Shown: positions 24,303 to 34,135, numbered from the stretch's first letter. The stretch: DNA of 64,000 nt from Halopseudomonas xinjiangensis (GCF_900104945.1 NZ_LT629736.1:3251001-3315000), one strand, 5' to 3'. Translations and numbers: made by a program. The notes: generated by a model not told the origin, from the sequence alone.

Positions 24303-27140
24303 TCAGCGCCGCTGCGCCTCGAGCGCCGCGTTGAGCGTGTCTTCCAGCTGTTGTCGGTAGCGTAGATATTGCACGGTATGCAGGTTTCCGGTCTGGTCGA
24401 GCACGGACAGGTCCAGATCGGTGATATAGCACGGGTAGACTTCCAGGCTGCGGCGACGACCTAGAATGTGTCGTGCGGCGGCTGCGTACAGCTGATCGCC
24501 GTATTCAAGCTGGGAAAACTCGCTCTGGTCACAGAAGATGGTCACGCTCAGTTGCTGACGGTCCGCCGGCTGGGCGATGGCCTGGACCGGGAAGTAGTCG
24601 GTCTCGATTCCCTGGGCAGCCACCGCTATCGGTTCAACGTGAAGCGGTCGGCCATCGCTCGGCGGCTGGATCCGGTACACCAGCACCTCGCCTTCACCCA
24701 GGCTGCTTTCCAGTGTCATGCTCGCCTGGCGGCGCAGACGGATGCTGTGCAGAAACCGCAGCATGGGTAGCAGCAACGTGCGTTCGTCGCGGTACGGCTG
24801 GCGGCTACGCCAGAATGCGCCGCGCTCGTCGAGCACGCTGACCTCGGCCAGGTTGCCCGGCAGCAAACGGTAGAAAACCTGAATGCGGCTGGGGATATCG
24901 TGCTGTAGCACGGTGCCGATATCCTGCCCGGGCAGCGCGTAGCCATCGAGGGCGAGCCGGCTGTAGCTGGGCCGCGCCGTGCCGAGATAGCGCATCAGGC
25001 GCTCCTGGTCCGGCAGCTCGGTAAGCTCTATTCCGTCCGCGCGCTGCTCCAGTACGTTGAAGTGATTCTGCACCTGAATCAGGAAGCGCCCTGGCGGATC
25101 GTTCAACACATTCGTGGCAGCGTCGCGAAACAGCCCCTCGACACGCTCGGCGATCGCCGCTGAACGATTTCGGCAGAAGCTGCGCGCGTGCAGCTCTGGT
25201 ACGCGCCCGTTTTCCCGGCCCTTGTTCAGATAATCGGCAAGCGCCAGCAGGCAGGCATCCTCCCCTTCGAAGCGCGTCACCATCAGTTCGTTCCAGCTGT
25301 TGAGGGCGATCTGGTCGATGCTGCGGATCAGGTTGTCGCGTAGCCCGGAATAGCCCAGCGCATCGGTATGGCTGCTGATCAGATGAACGTTTTTCTGGCT
25401 CGCGCCGGGCATCGGGTCTAGCCCGACATTGACCAGCAGCAGAATCTGACAGGGCTGCGCGGCCCGGAGCAGAGCGGCTTCGGTGAGGGCCGGCAACGGC
25501 AGCGGAAAGAGCTGCTGCATGCTGGTCATCAGTTGGTTCACTTCGAACTCGGTCAGGTCGCTGCTGCCCGGATGCACGGCAAAACGGGTCGCGGCGTCGG
25601 CAAGCCCGTTGCGGTGAGCCCAGGCGAGGAGTTCGATGAGGTGTTGGGTCCGCTTGATGGGCGGCTGGTCGGACAGTTCGCCGATGCCCAGCGTGCCGTG
25701 GTACAGCGACCAGTTTGGCTGAGCCTGATCGCCGCGCAGGGCGAGGGTCAGCAGATCTTCGCTGATATCCGGTGCGATGCCCGGGTTGACCACCTCGACC
25801 TTGCCCGCTTTGCGCTCGAAGGCAGCATAGAGCCTCCGGCCGAGCAGTGACAGGTCGCGGCTGGTGATGTTGTTGATCACGCCGTGGCTGCGACCAAAGT
25901 GCGACAGCAGGCGATAGCTATGAGTCAGTTCGCGAACCAGTTGGCGGCGCTCCTGGGCAACCTCTCGCACGCGCCATTCATTGCGGGCATCCATCTGCTG
26001 GAGCTGACGTGGCCCCCACTGCCACTCGCGCACCAGCTTTTCCATCAGCGTGCGCTTCCAGCTGAGCGTGCCGCTGCGCCGGCTCAGACGCACGTCGGCC
26101 TTGATGTACAGACAACGTCGTATCAGCTCCAGCCGTTCCGTTTCGCCGCGCGACAGCAGGTAGCTCTCCAGACGCCGATAGAGCATGACGTAGGGGTCGA
26201 GCTCATCCACATCCAGCCGGTTGGCGTACACGGCGCGCTTGAAGTCGAGACTCAGACACTGGGCCTGGGGATGCTCGCTGGCGTACACCTCGGTCAGCAC
26301 CAGTTTCAGCACTGACTTGTAGGGTGATTCGATGCCCTTGTACAGCTGCCAGAGACCGGCGCCCACGTATTCGCCGGCCGGAATCTGTGCAAGGTGGCCC
26401 AGGTCGAGACTTTCATGCTGTCGGATGAAACGCTTGTCGATCAGCTGGCGGGTGTAGTCCGGATAACCGGCTTCTTCGTAATCCGGGACCAGCCACCACA
26501 GGGGAAAGCGGCCGCCGAGAAGGACGGCGGTACGGTAAAACTCGTCGAGCAACAGATAATGCTGGCTGCTGCCGCAGTCCTCCGTGCTCAGTTCATTGTC
26601 GCGATCGCCACGGGCGAAGCTTGCCGGGTTGACCAGATGAAAGTGCGCTTCGCAGCCCTGGGTTGCCGCCCAGTCGGTGATCAGCTGGCATTTGCTGGCC
26701 AATTCCGCCACGGCAGGTGTAGCCAGATCGGGCGCATGACAGACCCAGATGTCGAGGTCACTTTGATCGGATTGGGCAATGGTCCCGCCACTGCCCATCA
26801 GATACAGCGCCTGGATCTGATGGCTGAAGCCGGCCGGATGACGTCGATAGGTAAAGCTGCGCGACAGCGCCTGAGCGCTCAGCAACTGCTGCGAATCGGG
26901 AGTGAAGCCCGGCAGGCCGAACGGCGTCTGCCGCGACACGTAGCCAGGCAACAGGGGATGGTTGACGTCGAAGAGCAGCGGAATCAGCTGCAATACCGTG
27001 TGTTGGCGCGGCCCTAGAGCCTGCTCGACGCGGCGTAGACGCTTCTGGTTGACTTCCATGAAGCGCCGGTAGAGCGTGGCGAGCGTCTTCCGGTCGATCC
27101 CTTCGCTGATCAGCGGCCGAATTTCGCCACGGTCCTGCAC
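24303..27140 (-). CDS. cyaA: class I adenylate cyclase
   Basis: A 945-residue class I adenylate cyclase, near the enterobacterial length. The catalytic N-terminal half has YLMGSGGTIAQSDQSDLDIWVCH, the nucleotidyltransferase G-S-x9-D-x-D core; the C-terminal half is the regulatory domain. Makes cAMP for Crp/Vfr signalling. Start ATG 27140 is 10 bases after the TIGR02647 gene stop, so both may be one transcript. Confidence 0.94.
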   Translation of the reverse strand: MQDRGEIRPLISEGIDRKTLATLYRRFMEVNQKRLRRVEQALGPRQHTVLQLIPLLFDVNHPLLPGYVSRQTPFGLPGFTPDSQQLLSAQALSRSFTYRRHPAGFSHQIQALYLMGSGGTIAQSDQSDLDIWVCHAPDLATPAVAELASKCQLITDWAATQGCEAHFHLVNPASFARGDRDNELSTEDCGSSQHYLLLDEFYRTAVLLGGRFPLWWLVPDYEEAGYPDYTRQLIDKRFIRQHESLDLGHLAQIPAGEYVGAGLWQLYKGIESPYKSVLKLVLTEVYASEHPQAQCLSLDFKRAVYANRLDVDELDPYVMLYRRLESYLLSRGETERLELIRRCLYIKADVRLSRRSGTLSWKRTLMEKLVREWQWGPRQLQQMDARNEWRVREVAQERRQLVRELTHSYRLLSHFGRSHGVINNITSRDLSLLGRRLYAAFERKAGKVEVVNPGIAPDISEDLLTLALRGDQAQPNWSLYHGTLGIGELSDQPPIKRTQHLIELLAWAHRNGLADAATRFAVHPGSSDLTEFEVNQLMTSMQQLFPLPLPALTEAALLRAAQPCQILLLVNVGLDPMPGASQKNVHLISSHTDALGYSGLRDNLIRSIDQIALNSWNELMVTRFEGEDACLLALADYLNKGRENGRVPELHARSFCRNRSAAIAERVEGLFRDAATNVLNDPPGRFLIQVQNHFNVLEQRADGIELTELPDQERLMRYLGTARPSYSRLALDGYALPGQDIGTVLQHDIPSRIQVFYRLLPGNLAEVSVLDERGAFWRSRQPYRDERTLLLPMLRFLHSIRLRRQASMTLESSLGEGEVLVYRIQPPSDGRPLHVEPIAVAAQGIETDYFPVQAIAQPADRQQLSVTIFCDQSEFSQLEYGDQLYAAAARHILGRRRSLEVYPCYITDLDLSVLDQTGNLHTVQYLRYRQQLEDTLNAALEAQRR

Positions 27141-27150
27141 CTGGGTTATC

Positions 27151-27387
27151 TCAACGCGTGCGCAGAATGGTAATCAGCGTTTGGGCGTGCTCGGCAGCAT
27201 CCAGGCCAAGGCTGGTCAGGTAGCCGCCGTCAGGCAGGCTGGTCAGGCCGCGTTCGTGCAACCGCGCCGCTGCTGCCACGGTCTCCGGGGAGGCATCGTG
27301 GTCGTGAATTTTCAGGCCTTCGCGGGTATTGCTCAGGTTGAACTGGTTGAGCAGATTGATTTCGGCGACTTCTTCGGGCGTGAGCAT
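27151..27387 (-). CDS. TIGR02647 family small protein
   Basis: A 78-residue protein: MLTPEEVAEINLLNQFNLSNTREGLKIHDHDASPETVAAAARLHERGLTSL in outline, ending with DGGYLTSLG...EHAQTLITILRTR. This matches the small DNA-binding-like family TIGR02647 seen in pseudomonads beside cyaA. Function unknown. The ATG at 27387 marks the conserved N-terminus; the frame is open to 27483. Confidence 0.82.
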   Translation of the reverse strand: MLTPEEVAEINLLNQFNLSNTREGLKIHDHDASPETVAAAARLHERGLTSLPDGGYLTSLGLDAAEHAQTLITILRTR

Positions 27388-27570
27388 GGTGGGCGGCACC
27401 TCTTGGGGAGAACTGCTTTTTCCGCAGTCTAGCGTTAAATCGCGGTCAGGTGGTGGCCAATCGCAGGGTTCGACAGGGCTCATTCAGTCGGCTGATGGCT
27501 ATGGACCTTTGGGTCTCGGGGCGATACAACGGAACGTCGCACTCACCCAATCAGATAATGGAGACACCGC

Positions 27571-28230
27571 ATGCTTACCCTGCACGGATTCAACGTCAGC
27601 AACTATTTCAATATGGTCAAACTGGCGCTGCTGGAAAAGGGCGTGGACTTCAAGATCAACGTGGTGCATCCCAGCCAGGACGAGGCGTTTCTCAAGATCA
27701 GCCCGCGCGGGAAGGTGCCCTGTCTGGAAACCGAGCATGGCTGTTTCAGCGAAACCAACGTGATTCTGGAATACCTGGAAGAAACCCAGCGGGGCAAGCC
27801 GCTGTTGCCGAAGGATCCCTTCGAGCGGGCCAACGTCAGAGCGCTGGCCAAGGAAATCGAGCTATATATCGAACTGCCGGCTCGATCCTGCTACCCGGAA
27901 GTCTTTTTCGGTGGCAAGGTCGATCAAGCCATCAAGGACAAGGCCAAGGCCGATCTGCTCAATGGTGTGGCCGCGTTGAAACGGCACGGTGAGTTCTCGC
28001 CCTACGTGGCGGGTAACGACATGACTATCGCCGATCTAATGTTCCTGTACAGTATCGATCTGGCTTCGATCGTGGCGAAGAAGGCGTTCGGCATAGACTT
28101 GCTGGCCGACTTTCCCGAAGCGAAAGAACTGCTCGAGCTGCTCGGCAGGAACCCGCATGTGCAGCAAATCGAAGCGGACAAGAAGGCCGAGATGGCCGCC
28201 TTTGTCGCGGCTGCCCAGGCCAAGCGCTGA
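27571..28230 (+). CDS. glutathione S-transferase
   Basis: A 219-residue GST. The N-terminal thioredoxin-like domain (MLTLHGFNVSNYFNMVKLALLEKG) has the cis-Pro region KVPCLE and the glutathione gamma-glutamyl-binding S-E-T-N of FSETNVILEYLEE. The C-terminal helical domain has the N-capping region NDMTIADLM. Substrate unknown. GGAG ribosome site 10 bases before the ATG. A T-less hairpin follows before the convergent fabY. Confidence 0.9.
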   Translation: MLTLHGFNVSNYFNMVKLALLEKGVDFKINVVHPSQDEAFLKISPRGKVPCLETEHGCFSETNVILEYLEETQRGKPLLPKDPFERANVRALAKEIELYIELPARSCYPEVFFGGKVDQAIKDKAKADLLNGVAALKRHGEFSPYVAGNDMTIADLMFLYSIDLASIVAKKAFGIDLLADFPEAKELLELLGRNPHVQQIEADKKAEMAAFVAAAQAKR

Positions 28231-28244
28231 GAAGGGGTTAATCT

Positions 28245-28271
28245 GGCTGCGCCTTCACCGCAGGCGCAGCC
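28245..28271. terminator. hairpin between convergent GST and fabY genes
   Basis: GGCTGCGCC and GGCGCAGCC form a perfect 9-bp stem around a 9-base loop in the 42 bases between the stop codons. No T run follows on either strand, so termination is probable by position only. Confidence 0.5.
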
Positions 28272-28272
28272 C

Positions 28273-30180
28273 TCAGTCGATCATGTCGCCGAAGCGGTCG
28301 TCCTTGCGGAACACCAGCGGCTGATCGAAACCCGGCACCTTGATTTCTGTCGTGGTAATCCGCAGCTCGCGGTCATCGATCATGTCGTTGCCGAAGTTGT
28401 AGATGATGTCCAGCTGACCCTTCAACGCGCGTAAATCATAGGCCGTAGCCGCAGCTCGGGTCGTCTCGCGGCGCGCGGCATACTCGTTGTACGTGGCTTC
28501 GCCATGACGCTTGCGCAGCATGCGCTCGACCACGCTGGGCGCCAGCACCACGGCGCTGGCATTGTTGCCACCGAACCCTTTGGAGTTGATGAAGCAGACC
28601 TCCAGCGGATCATCGCTGCGCATCAGGTCGCGGTTGCTGATGCGCAGGTGTTTTTGATGCACGTCACCGGCCACCTCATCGATGGTCTTGATGCCCGGCA
28701 CGATCTGATACTTGAAGGTGCCCAACGCCGAAGCCAGCTGGTCGGCGCTGGCGCTGGCCAGTGAATGGCCGACGAATGCCTTGGCCGCGGCGATTGGCCA
28801 GTCAGCAATGCCGAAGGCGTCGGCGATGCGGTCGAGCAGTTCGGACTCGGTGACCCGGTTGGCCGGGGTGCTGGAGCCGTGTGCATGCACGAAACTGCGG
28901 CTGCGCACACTCGCCTCACCGACGACCTGCATGGCGCTGTGCACGGCCTTGGCCATGGTCAGGTAGTTGCCCGGTCCCGGCGCGGAAATGGACTTCTTGA
29001 AGCCGTCGGCATTGATGAACACATCAGTCACTGCGCCGTGAATATCGGCGCCGAGCTCCAGCGCCAGCTCGTCATCCATCAGCAGGAAAAACTGTGCCGA
29101 CTCGGCCAGAGTGAAGCCGCAGTTCTGGCTGAACGGACGGCTGGCGCGTCGGAAATCCACGTCATCCCGGCCCTCGATGGCTCGCAGTCCGTCCTCGGTG
29201 GCCAGGGCACCCATGGCGCCATACCCTTCGATACATTCCTGGGTGACCGGCGCTTCGCCGTTACCCACCAGCACCACGCGTGCGCGGCCGCTGGTAATCA
29301 TCTCGGTGCCTTTTTGCAGGTTGTACAAAAAGCTCGCGCAGGCGCCGGTGATCGCGCCAGTGGTGCCGACGCTGCCGAGGATGTACGCGTTGATGAAATC
29401 GGCGGGCATGCTGTTCAGGCCCAGCGCGAGCTGCTTGGCACTCACCCGGTTACCCTTGAGGCGCGACTGCATCAACCCGCCGAAGCTGTTCTCGTCCAAC
29501 TGGCTCATGGCGCTGCTGGCGAAAACGGCGATTTCGTCCGGCTGGACATGATTGACGATGGTCTTCCACTCCAGCCCGGTGGAGCGCAGCGCATCGGTCG
29601 CCGCGATGATGGTCATCTGCAGGCCGCGCGGGTGGAAGCGAGAAGCGTAGAGTTCGGCCGGGTCGAAGCCGCTGGGCAGCTGACCGGCGGATTTCACCGG
29701 TAGCGGACGATAGCTATCCAGTTTCATGTCGCAGCCGTCGTACATGGTGACCATGACTTCGGTCTCGTTCAGCGGCTCGACCGCCCAGTCCGAGGGCAAG
29801 GGCTCGGGGAGCTGTTTGGCCAGGGTCATGAATGAGAACGGCTTGCCTGCCTCGCCGGTGACCGTCAGATTCTTCTGCCAGTGCGCGGCGTCCACGTCGA
29901 GGTAGCGCTTTTCGATGCGCCGGACCAGGGTGCCTTCCAGAATGGTTTCGCCGAACCGCGCCTCGATGTCCGCAGGCGTGAGCACGCCGCGTTCTTCGTC
30001 GAGGTATTGCCCATCCTCCACGCTTACCAGTTTCATCATCACCGCCAGGCCGGCCAGGGTTTCCTGGCGTTCGGTAGCGGGAAGCGACTCCACCACAGTG
30101 CGGCGGAAGCCATGGTGAAACGAACTGCGGCCGGCGGCGTTGTAGCCACCGAAGCCGACGATTACGGGCAAACGCGACAT
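28273..30180 (-). CDS. fabY: beta-ketoacyl-ACP synthase FabY
   Basis: A 635-residue ketosynthase starting MSRLPVIVGFGGYNAAGRSSFHHGF. The thiolase-fold active site is complete: Cys in GACASFLYN, His in HAHGSSTPANRV and His in FVGHSLASAS. Length and N-terminus match FabY of P. aeruginosa (PA5174), the enzyme that condenses acetyl-CoA with malonyl-ACP to start fatty acid synthesis where FabH is absent. The open frame extends to 30285, but homology begins at this ATG. Confidence 0.92.
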   Translation of the reverse strand: MSRLPVIVGFGGYNAAGRSSFHHGFRRTVVESLPATERQETLAGLAVMMKLVSVEDGQYLDEERGVLTPADIEARFGETILEGTLVRRIEKRYLDVDAAHWQKNLTVTGEAGKPFSFMTLAKQLPEPLPSDWAVEPLNETEVMVTMYDGCDMKLDSYRPLPVKSAGQLPSGFDPAELYASRFHPRGLQMTIIAATDALRSTGLEWKTIVNHVQPDEIAVFASSAMSQLDENSFGGLMQSRLKGNRVSAKQLALGLNSMPADFINAYILGSVGTTGAITGACASFLYNLQKGTEMITSGRARVVLVGNGEAPVTQECIEGYGAMGALATEDGLRAIEGRDDVDFRRASRPFSQNCGFTLAESAQFFLLMDDELALELGADIHGAVTDVFINADGFKKSISAPGPGNYLTMAKAVHSAMQVVGEASVRSRSFVHAHGSSTPANRVTESELLDRIADAFGIADWPIAAAKAFVGHSLASASADQLASALGTFKYQIVPGIKTIDEVAGDVHQKHLRISNRDLMRSDDPLEVCFINSKGFGGNNASAVVLAPSVVERMLRKRHGEATYNEYAARRETTRAAATAYDLRALKGQLDIIYNFGNDMIDDRELRITTTEIKVPGFDQPLVFRKDDRFGDMID

Positions 30181-30378
30181 CTTCGCAAGACTCCTGGCAG
30201 TACCCTGGCTCCGCTGGAGCGCGTGGCTGATCCCGTCGCTACGGAATCCTGATCGGGGGTCGCGGGGGACCATCAGCCTGGGCATGAATTGTGGGTTCGA
30301 ATGCTTATGCTGACGAAGACTGTAACCGTTCGGTCACGTTTAGACCATGCTGTTTCTGACGCGTGACGGGCGGATACC

Positions 30379-30741
30379 TTACTTCGCCGGTTCGTAGATA
30401 ACGTAGACCTTGCGTGTACGCGTGACCACTTCCCAGGTACCGCTAAAGCCCGCTGGAATCACTAAGCGGTCACCGGTGCGCACGGTGCGGGCATTGCCCT
30501 GTTCGTCGCGCAGGATCGATTCGCCTTCGAGGATCTCGCAATACTCGTGCTCGCTATAGCTGATCGACCATTGGCCTGGCTCGGCTTCCCATACGCCGGT
30601 CGAAAATTGTTCGTCGGGGCTGGAATAGTGATTGCGCACGTTCTGGGCGGGGTCGCCCTTCAGAATTTTTTCCGGGGCCGGACGGTAGTGTTCGGCTGGG
30701 GTTGGGGAGGTGGCGAAGTCGATGATTCGGTCGAGTGGCAT
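30379..30741 (-). CDS. cupin domain protein
   Basis: A 120-residue single-domain cupin. Motif 1 is SISYSEHEYCEILEGES and motif 2 is RTGDRLVIPAGFSGTWEV. The His/Glu pattern is like the ureidoglycine/EutQ-type Cupin_3 group. The ATG at 30741 is six bases from AGGA, whereas the ATG at 30747 touches it. It lies downstream of mmsA and bauA on the same strand, separated by a cruciform repeat; a small cupin BauB occurs in P. aeruginosa beta-alanine catabolism, but identity is not shown. Confidence 0.8.
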   Translation of the reverse strand: MPLDRIIDFATSPTPAEHYRPAPEKILKGDPAQNVRNHYSSPDEQFSTGVWEAEPGQWSISYSEHEYCEILEGESILRDEQGNARTVRTGDRLVIPAGFSGTWEVVTRTRKVYVIYEPAK

Positions 30742-30796
30742 GCGCATTCCTGGGTAAGTTGTTTGCGCGTTTCGGCGCCATTGGTGCCATCGGTGC

Positions 30797-30893
30797 GGCG
30801 AGGGTCACTCCTGCTGGACACGCACGAGTACGTCCATGTAGCTCGCTGTGCCCATCCCTGGGCACAGACGGTCCAGCAGGAGGGCCCCTCGCC
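30797..30893. repeat. cruciform repeat, copy A
   Basis: Long interrupted inverted repeat: outer arm GGCGAGGG (30797) pairs with CCCTCGCC (ending 30893), then a perfect 12-bp stem CTCCTGCTGGAC (30808-30819)/GTCCAGCAGGAG (30871-30882). Inside are two hairpins: one around GAGTACGTCCATGTAGCTC and one CTGTGCCCA/TGGGCACAG. Copy B (32502-32610) shares the first inner hairpin but has different stem bases that still pair. Confidence 0.85.
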
Positions 30894-30948
30894 ACACCTG
30901 CTCAGCTTGTCAGTCGCCTGCTGGTTCGCATGGGTCAGCTTGAGGTCG

Positions 30949-32445
30949 TCACTTCATCGTCGGCATCACGAACTCGGCACCCGAACGAATCCCGGTGGGC
31001 CAGCGGGAGGTAATCGCCTTGCGCTTGGTATAGAAGCGCACACCATCGGGACCATGCATGTGCAGCGGTCCGAACAGTGAACGCTTCCAGCCGCCGAAGC
31101 TGTGAAACGCCATGGGCACCGGGATAGGCACGTTCACGCCGACCATGCCGACCTGGATGACATTGCAGAACTGGCGGGCCGCATCGCCGTCGCGAGTAAA
31201 GATCGCCGTGCCGTTGCCGTATTCGTGCTCGTTGATCAGCTTCACGCCGGTAGCGAAATCCGGCACACGGACAATGCACAGCACCGGGCCGAATATCTCT
31301 TCGCGGTAGATGGTCATCTCCGGCTGAACCTTGTCGAACAGACAGCCACCCATGAAGTAGCCGCTTTCCAGCCCTGGCACCCTGGTTTCACGACCGTCGA
31401 CGACCAGTTCGGCGCCTTCGTTGACGCCCTGATCAACAAACCCCTTCACCTTTTGCAGGTGTTGCACAGACACCAGCGGACCCATCTCCATGCCCGGGCT
31501 CATGCCGTCGCCGATCTTGAGCGCCTTGACCTTCGGGCTGAGCGCGGCCACCAGCTTGTCCGCTACCTCGTCGCCAACAGCTACCGCGACAGAGATCGCC
31601 ATGCAGCGCTCGCCGGCACTGCCATAGGCTGCGCCCATCAGCGCATTGACGGTCTGATCAAGGTCCGCATCGGGCATCACCAGCATATGGTTCTTGGCGC
31701 CGCCGAGCGCCTGCACGCGCTTGCCGTGTTCGCAGCCCTTGGAATAGATGTACTCGGCGATCGGCGTGGAGCCGACGAAGCTCACCGCCTGGATGTCCGG
31801 GTGCGTCAGCAATACATCGACCGCTTCCTTGTCGCCATTGACCACGTTGAAAACACCATCCGGCAGGCCTGCTTCGGTAAGCAGTTCGGCCAGGCGCAGC
31901 GGTACACTCGGGTCTTTCTCGGAGGGCTTCATGATGAAGGTGTTGCCGCAGGCAATAGCGATCGGGAACATCCACATGGGGACCATCGCCGGGAAGTTGA
32001 ACGGGGCGATGCCCGCTACCACGCCCAGCGGTTGATTGACCGACCAGGCGTCGACCCCTCCGCCGACCTGCTCGGTGTGCTCGCCCTTGAGCAGGTGCGG
32101 AATGCCGCAGGCAAACTCGACCACTTCCAGGCCGCGTGTCAGCTCGCCCTTGGCGTCATCGAACACCTTGCCGTGCTCACGGGTGATCAGCTCGGCCAGC
32201 TCGTCGGCATGCGCCTCGAGCAATGCCTTGTATTTGAACAGAACGCGCGCACGGTTCAGCGGTGTGGTCGCCGCCCACGCCGGGAACGCCTGCTTGCCGG
32301 CTTCGATGGCCTGCTCGACTTCGGCAACGCTCGCCAGCGAGACTTCGCCGCGTGCTTCGCCGGTGGACGGCTGGTAGGTGGTCTGGGTGCGGGCGCTGGG
32401 CGCGGTGCGCTGGCCGTTGATGTAGTGGGTCAGTTGCAGGGTCAT
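30949..32445 (-). CDS. mmsA: CoA-acylating methylmalonate/malonate-semialdehyde dehydrogenase
   Basis: A 498-residue ALDH-superfamily enzyme of the MmsA type. The CoA-dependent hallmark [17 protein letters not shown] and the catalytic Cys in [14 protein letters not shown] are clear. It turns (methyl)malonate semialdehyde into acetyl- or propionyl-CoA. Downstream of a beta-alanine:pyruvate aminotransferase on the same strand, it probably takes malonate semialdehyde to acetyl-CoA (BauC role). Cruciform repeats lie on both sides. The ATG with AGGA upstream (AGGAAGGATGACGC) is well placed. Confidence 0.94.
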   Translation of the reverse strand: MTLQLTHYINGQRTAPSARTQTTYQPSTGEARGEVSLASVAEVEQAIEAGKQAFPAWAATTPLNRARVLFKYKALLEAHADELAELITREHGKVFDDAKGELTRGLEVVEFACGIPHLLKGEHTEQVGGGVDAWSVNQPLGVVAGIAPFNFPAMVPMWMFPIAIACGNTFIMKPSEKDPSVPLRLAELLTEAGLPDGVFNVVNGDKEAVDVLLTHPDIQAVSFVGSTPIAEYIYSKGCEHGKRVQALGGAKNHMLVMPDADLDQTVNALMGAAYGSAGERCMAISVAVAVGDEVADKLVAALSPKVKALKIGDGMSPGMEMGPLVSVQHLQKVKGFVDQGVNEGAELVVDGRETRVPGLESGYFMGGCLFDKVQPEMTIYREEIFGPVLCIVRVPDFATGVKLINEHEYGNGTAIFTRDGDAARQFCNVIQVGMVGVNVPIPVPMAFHSFGGWKRSLFGPLHMHGPDGVRFYTKRKAITSRWPTGIRSGAEFVMPTMK

Positions 32446-32501
32446 GCGTCATCCTTCCTGGTAATCCGTGCAGTCGCACCGATCGTAGAGTTTTGTGGGG
32501 T

Positions 32502-32610
32502 AGCGTCGAGGCGGTCCGGCTGGTTCGGACACGCAGCGAGTACGTCCATGTAGCTCGGCGGTGGCATCCTTGCCACCGACGGTCCGCCCCAGCCGAACCG
32601 CCTCGACGCT
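32502..32610. repeat. cruciform repeat, copy B
   Basis: Outer stem AGCGTCGAGGCGGT (32502-32515) pairs perfectly with ACCGCCTCGACGCT (ending 32610), extended inward by CGGCTGG/CCAGCCG and CGGAC/GTCCG. The inner part has the hairpin GAGTACGTCCATGTAGCTC, as in copy A, and CGGTGGCA/TGCCACCG. It lies between bauA and mmsA on their common transcript. Confidence 0.85.
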
Positions 32611-32659
32611 GTCAGGATCCGGCGCGGCGATCAGCGCTCACCAGACCCTGCGGCTCACG

Positions 32660-34003
32660 TCATTGGGTGCGCTTTATCACTTTGCCCAGTGCCTCGACCA
32701 GCTGGTCGATATGGGTCTTTTCGGTAATCAGGGGTGGCGACATGGCAATGATGTCGCCGGTGCAGCGAACCATCACGTCACCTTCCCAGTAACAGCTTTC
32801 GAATACGTCATATCCGCGCGTGCCCGGCGCGCCGTCGCGGCTGGCCAGATGTACCGCGCCGACCAGTCCGGCGTTGCGAATGTCGATCACGTTGGGCAGA
32901 CCCTGCAGGCTGTGCAACGCTTCCTGCCAGTAGACTTCCAGCTCGCGCGCCCGGGTCAGCAGGCCGTCACGCTGGTAGATATCCAGGGTCGCCAGCGCAG
33001 CGGCCGCAGCCACCGGGTGGCCGGAATAGGTGTAGCCGTGGAAGAATTCGATGACATGATCGGGCCCGTGCATCAGCGCATCGTGGATGTCCCTGTTGAC
33101 GAACACCGCCCCCATCGGGATCGCGCCATTGGTCAGGCCCTTGGCCGTGGTCATGATGTCGGGTGTGACATCCCAGCGCTGCGCAGCGAAAGGTTCGCCC
33201 ATGCGGCCGTAACCGGTGATCACTTCGTCGAAGATCAACAGGATGCCGTGTTTGGAGGCGATCTCGCGTAGCCGCTTGAGATAGCCCTGCGGCGGAAGAA
33301 TCACACCGGCGGAGCCGGACATCGGCTCGACGATCACCGCAGCGATGTTTTCCGCCCCGTGCAAGGTGACGATCTTTTCCAGATGGTCAGCGAGTTCCGC
33401 GCCGTGCTTTGGCAGTCCGCGAGTGAAGGCGTTGCGCTCCAGGTCCAGCGTATGCGGCAGATGGTCGACGCCAGGCAGCTGGGCTCCGAAAGCCTTGCGG
33501 TTGTTGACCATGCCGCCCACCGAAATACCGCCGAAGCCCACGCCGTGGTAGCCGAGTTCGCGACCGATGAAGCGGGTGCGGGTGCCTTGCCCGCGGGCGC
33601 GATGGTAGGCCAGCGCGATCTTCAAAGCGGTATCGACGGACTCCGATCCGGAGTTGGTGAAGAACACCCGGTCCAGGCCTTCCGGCGTGATATCGGTCAG
33701 ACGCTCGGCAAGCTCGAATGCCAGAGGATGGCCCATCTGGAAGGTGGGAGCGAAGTCCATCTTGTTGATCTGCCGGGCCACCGCTTCGGAAATTTCCTTC
33801 CGACCGTGACCCGCGTTGCAGCACCAGAGGCCGGAAGTGCCATCCAGCACCTGGCGCCCCTCGGCGTCGGTGTAATACATGCCTTCGGCGCTTTCCAGCA
33901 GGCGCGGGCGCGCCTTGTATTGCCGGTTGGCGGTGAAAGGCATCCAGAATTCGTCGAGACTCTGGTTCGACGGAGCGCTGGCGGGGTGCGGCAAGCTGTT
34001 CAT
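32660..34003 (-). CDS. bauA: beta-alanine (omega-amino acid)-pyruvate aminotransferase
   Basis: A 447-residue class III PLP aminotransferase. It has DEFWMPFTANRQYKARPRLL, SGSESVDTALKIALAYHR, DEVITGYGRMG and the PLP Lys in TTAKGLTNGAIPMG. These stretches match the omega-amino acid:pyruvate transaminase group (P. putida, PA0132/BauA). Product from beta-alanine is malonate semialdehyde, the substrate of the next gene. Divergent from the KauB-like dehydrogenase across an AT-rich region with several repeats. Confidence 0.92.
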   Translation of the reverse strand: MNSLPHPASAPSNQSLDEFWMPFTANRQYKARPRLLESAEGMYYTDAEGRQVLDGTSGLWCCNAGHGRKEISEAVARQINKMDFAPTFQMGHPLAFELAERLTDITPEGLDRVFFTNSGSESVDTALKIALAYHRARGQGTRTRFIGRELGYHGVGFGGISVGGMVNNRKAFGAQLPGVDHLPHTLDLERNAFTRGLPKHGAELADHLEKIVTLHGAENIAAVIVEPMSGSAGVILPPQGYLKRLREIASKHGILLIFDEVITGYGRMGEPFAAQRWDVTPDIMTTAKGLTNGAIPMGAVFVNRDIHDALMHGPDHVIEFFHGYTYSGHPVAAAAALATLDIYQRDGLLTRARELEVYWQEALHSLQGLPNVIDIRNAGLVGAVHLASRDGAPGTRGYDVFESCYWEGDVMVRCTGDIIAMSPPLITEKTHIDQLVEALGKVIKRTQ

Positions 34004-34052
34004 GAAACCTTCCCGGGTCAGACCGTGCAGTGGCGGAAGAATGGTCCGAGTT

Positions 34053-34109
34053 TATGTCAAAAATAACAAACGAAAAAGACCGTTAGCCCGCAATATGTCA
34101 AAAATATTG
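34053..34109. promoter_or_regulatory. AT-rich repeats in bauA-kauB divergent region
   Basis: TATGTCAAAAAT occurs at 34053-34064 and 34094-34105, 41 bp apart or about four helical turns. The second copy lies inside the palindrome CAATAT-GTCAAAA-ATATTG (34091-34109). This pattern suits a looping or cooperative regulator of one or both divergent genes; the factor is unknown. Confidence 0.55.
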
Positions 34110-34135
34110 AATTTTCTGAACCCTCTGGTTTACTG

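Noticed and set aside
31102-32553. 483-residue plus-strand open frame over mmsA
   Set aside because: Antisense to mmsA with composition of a reversed high-GC gene and no family match.
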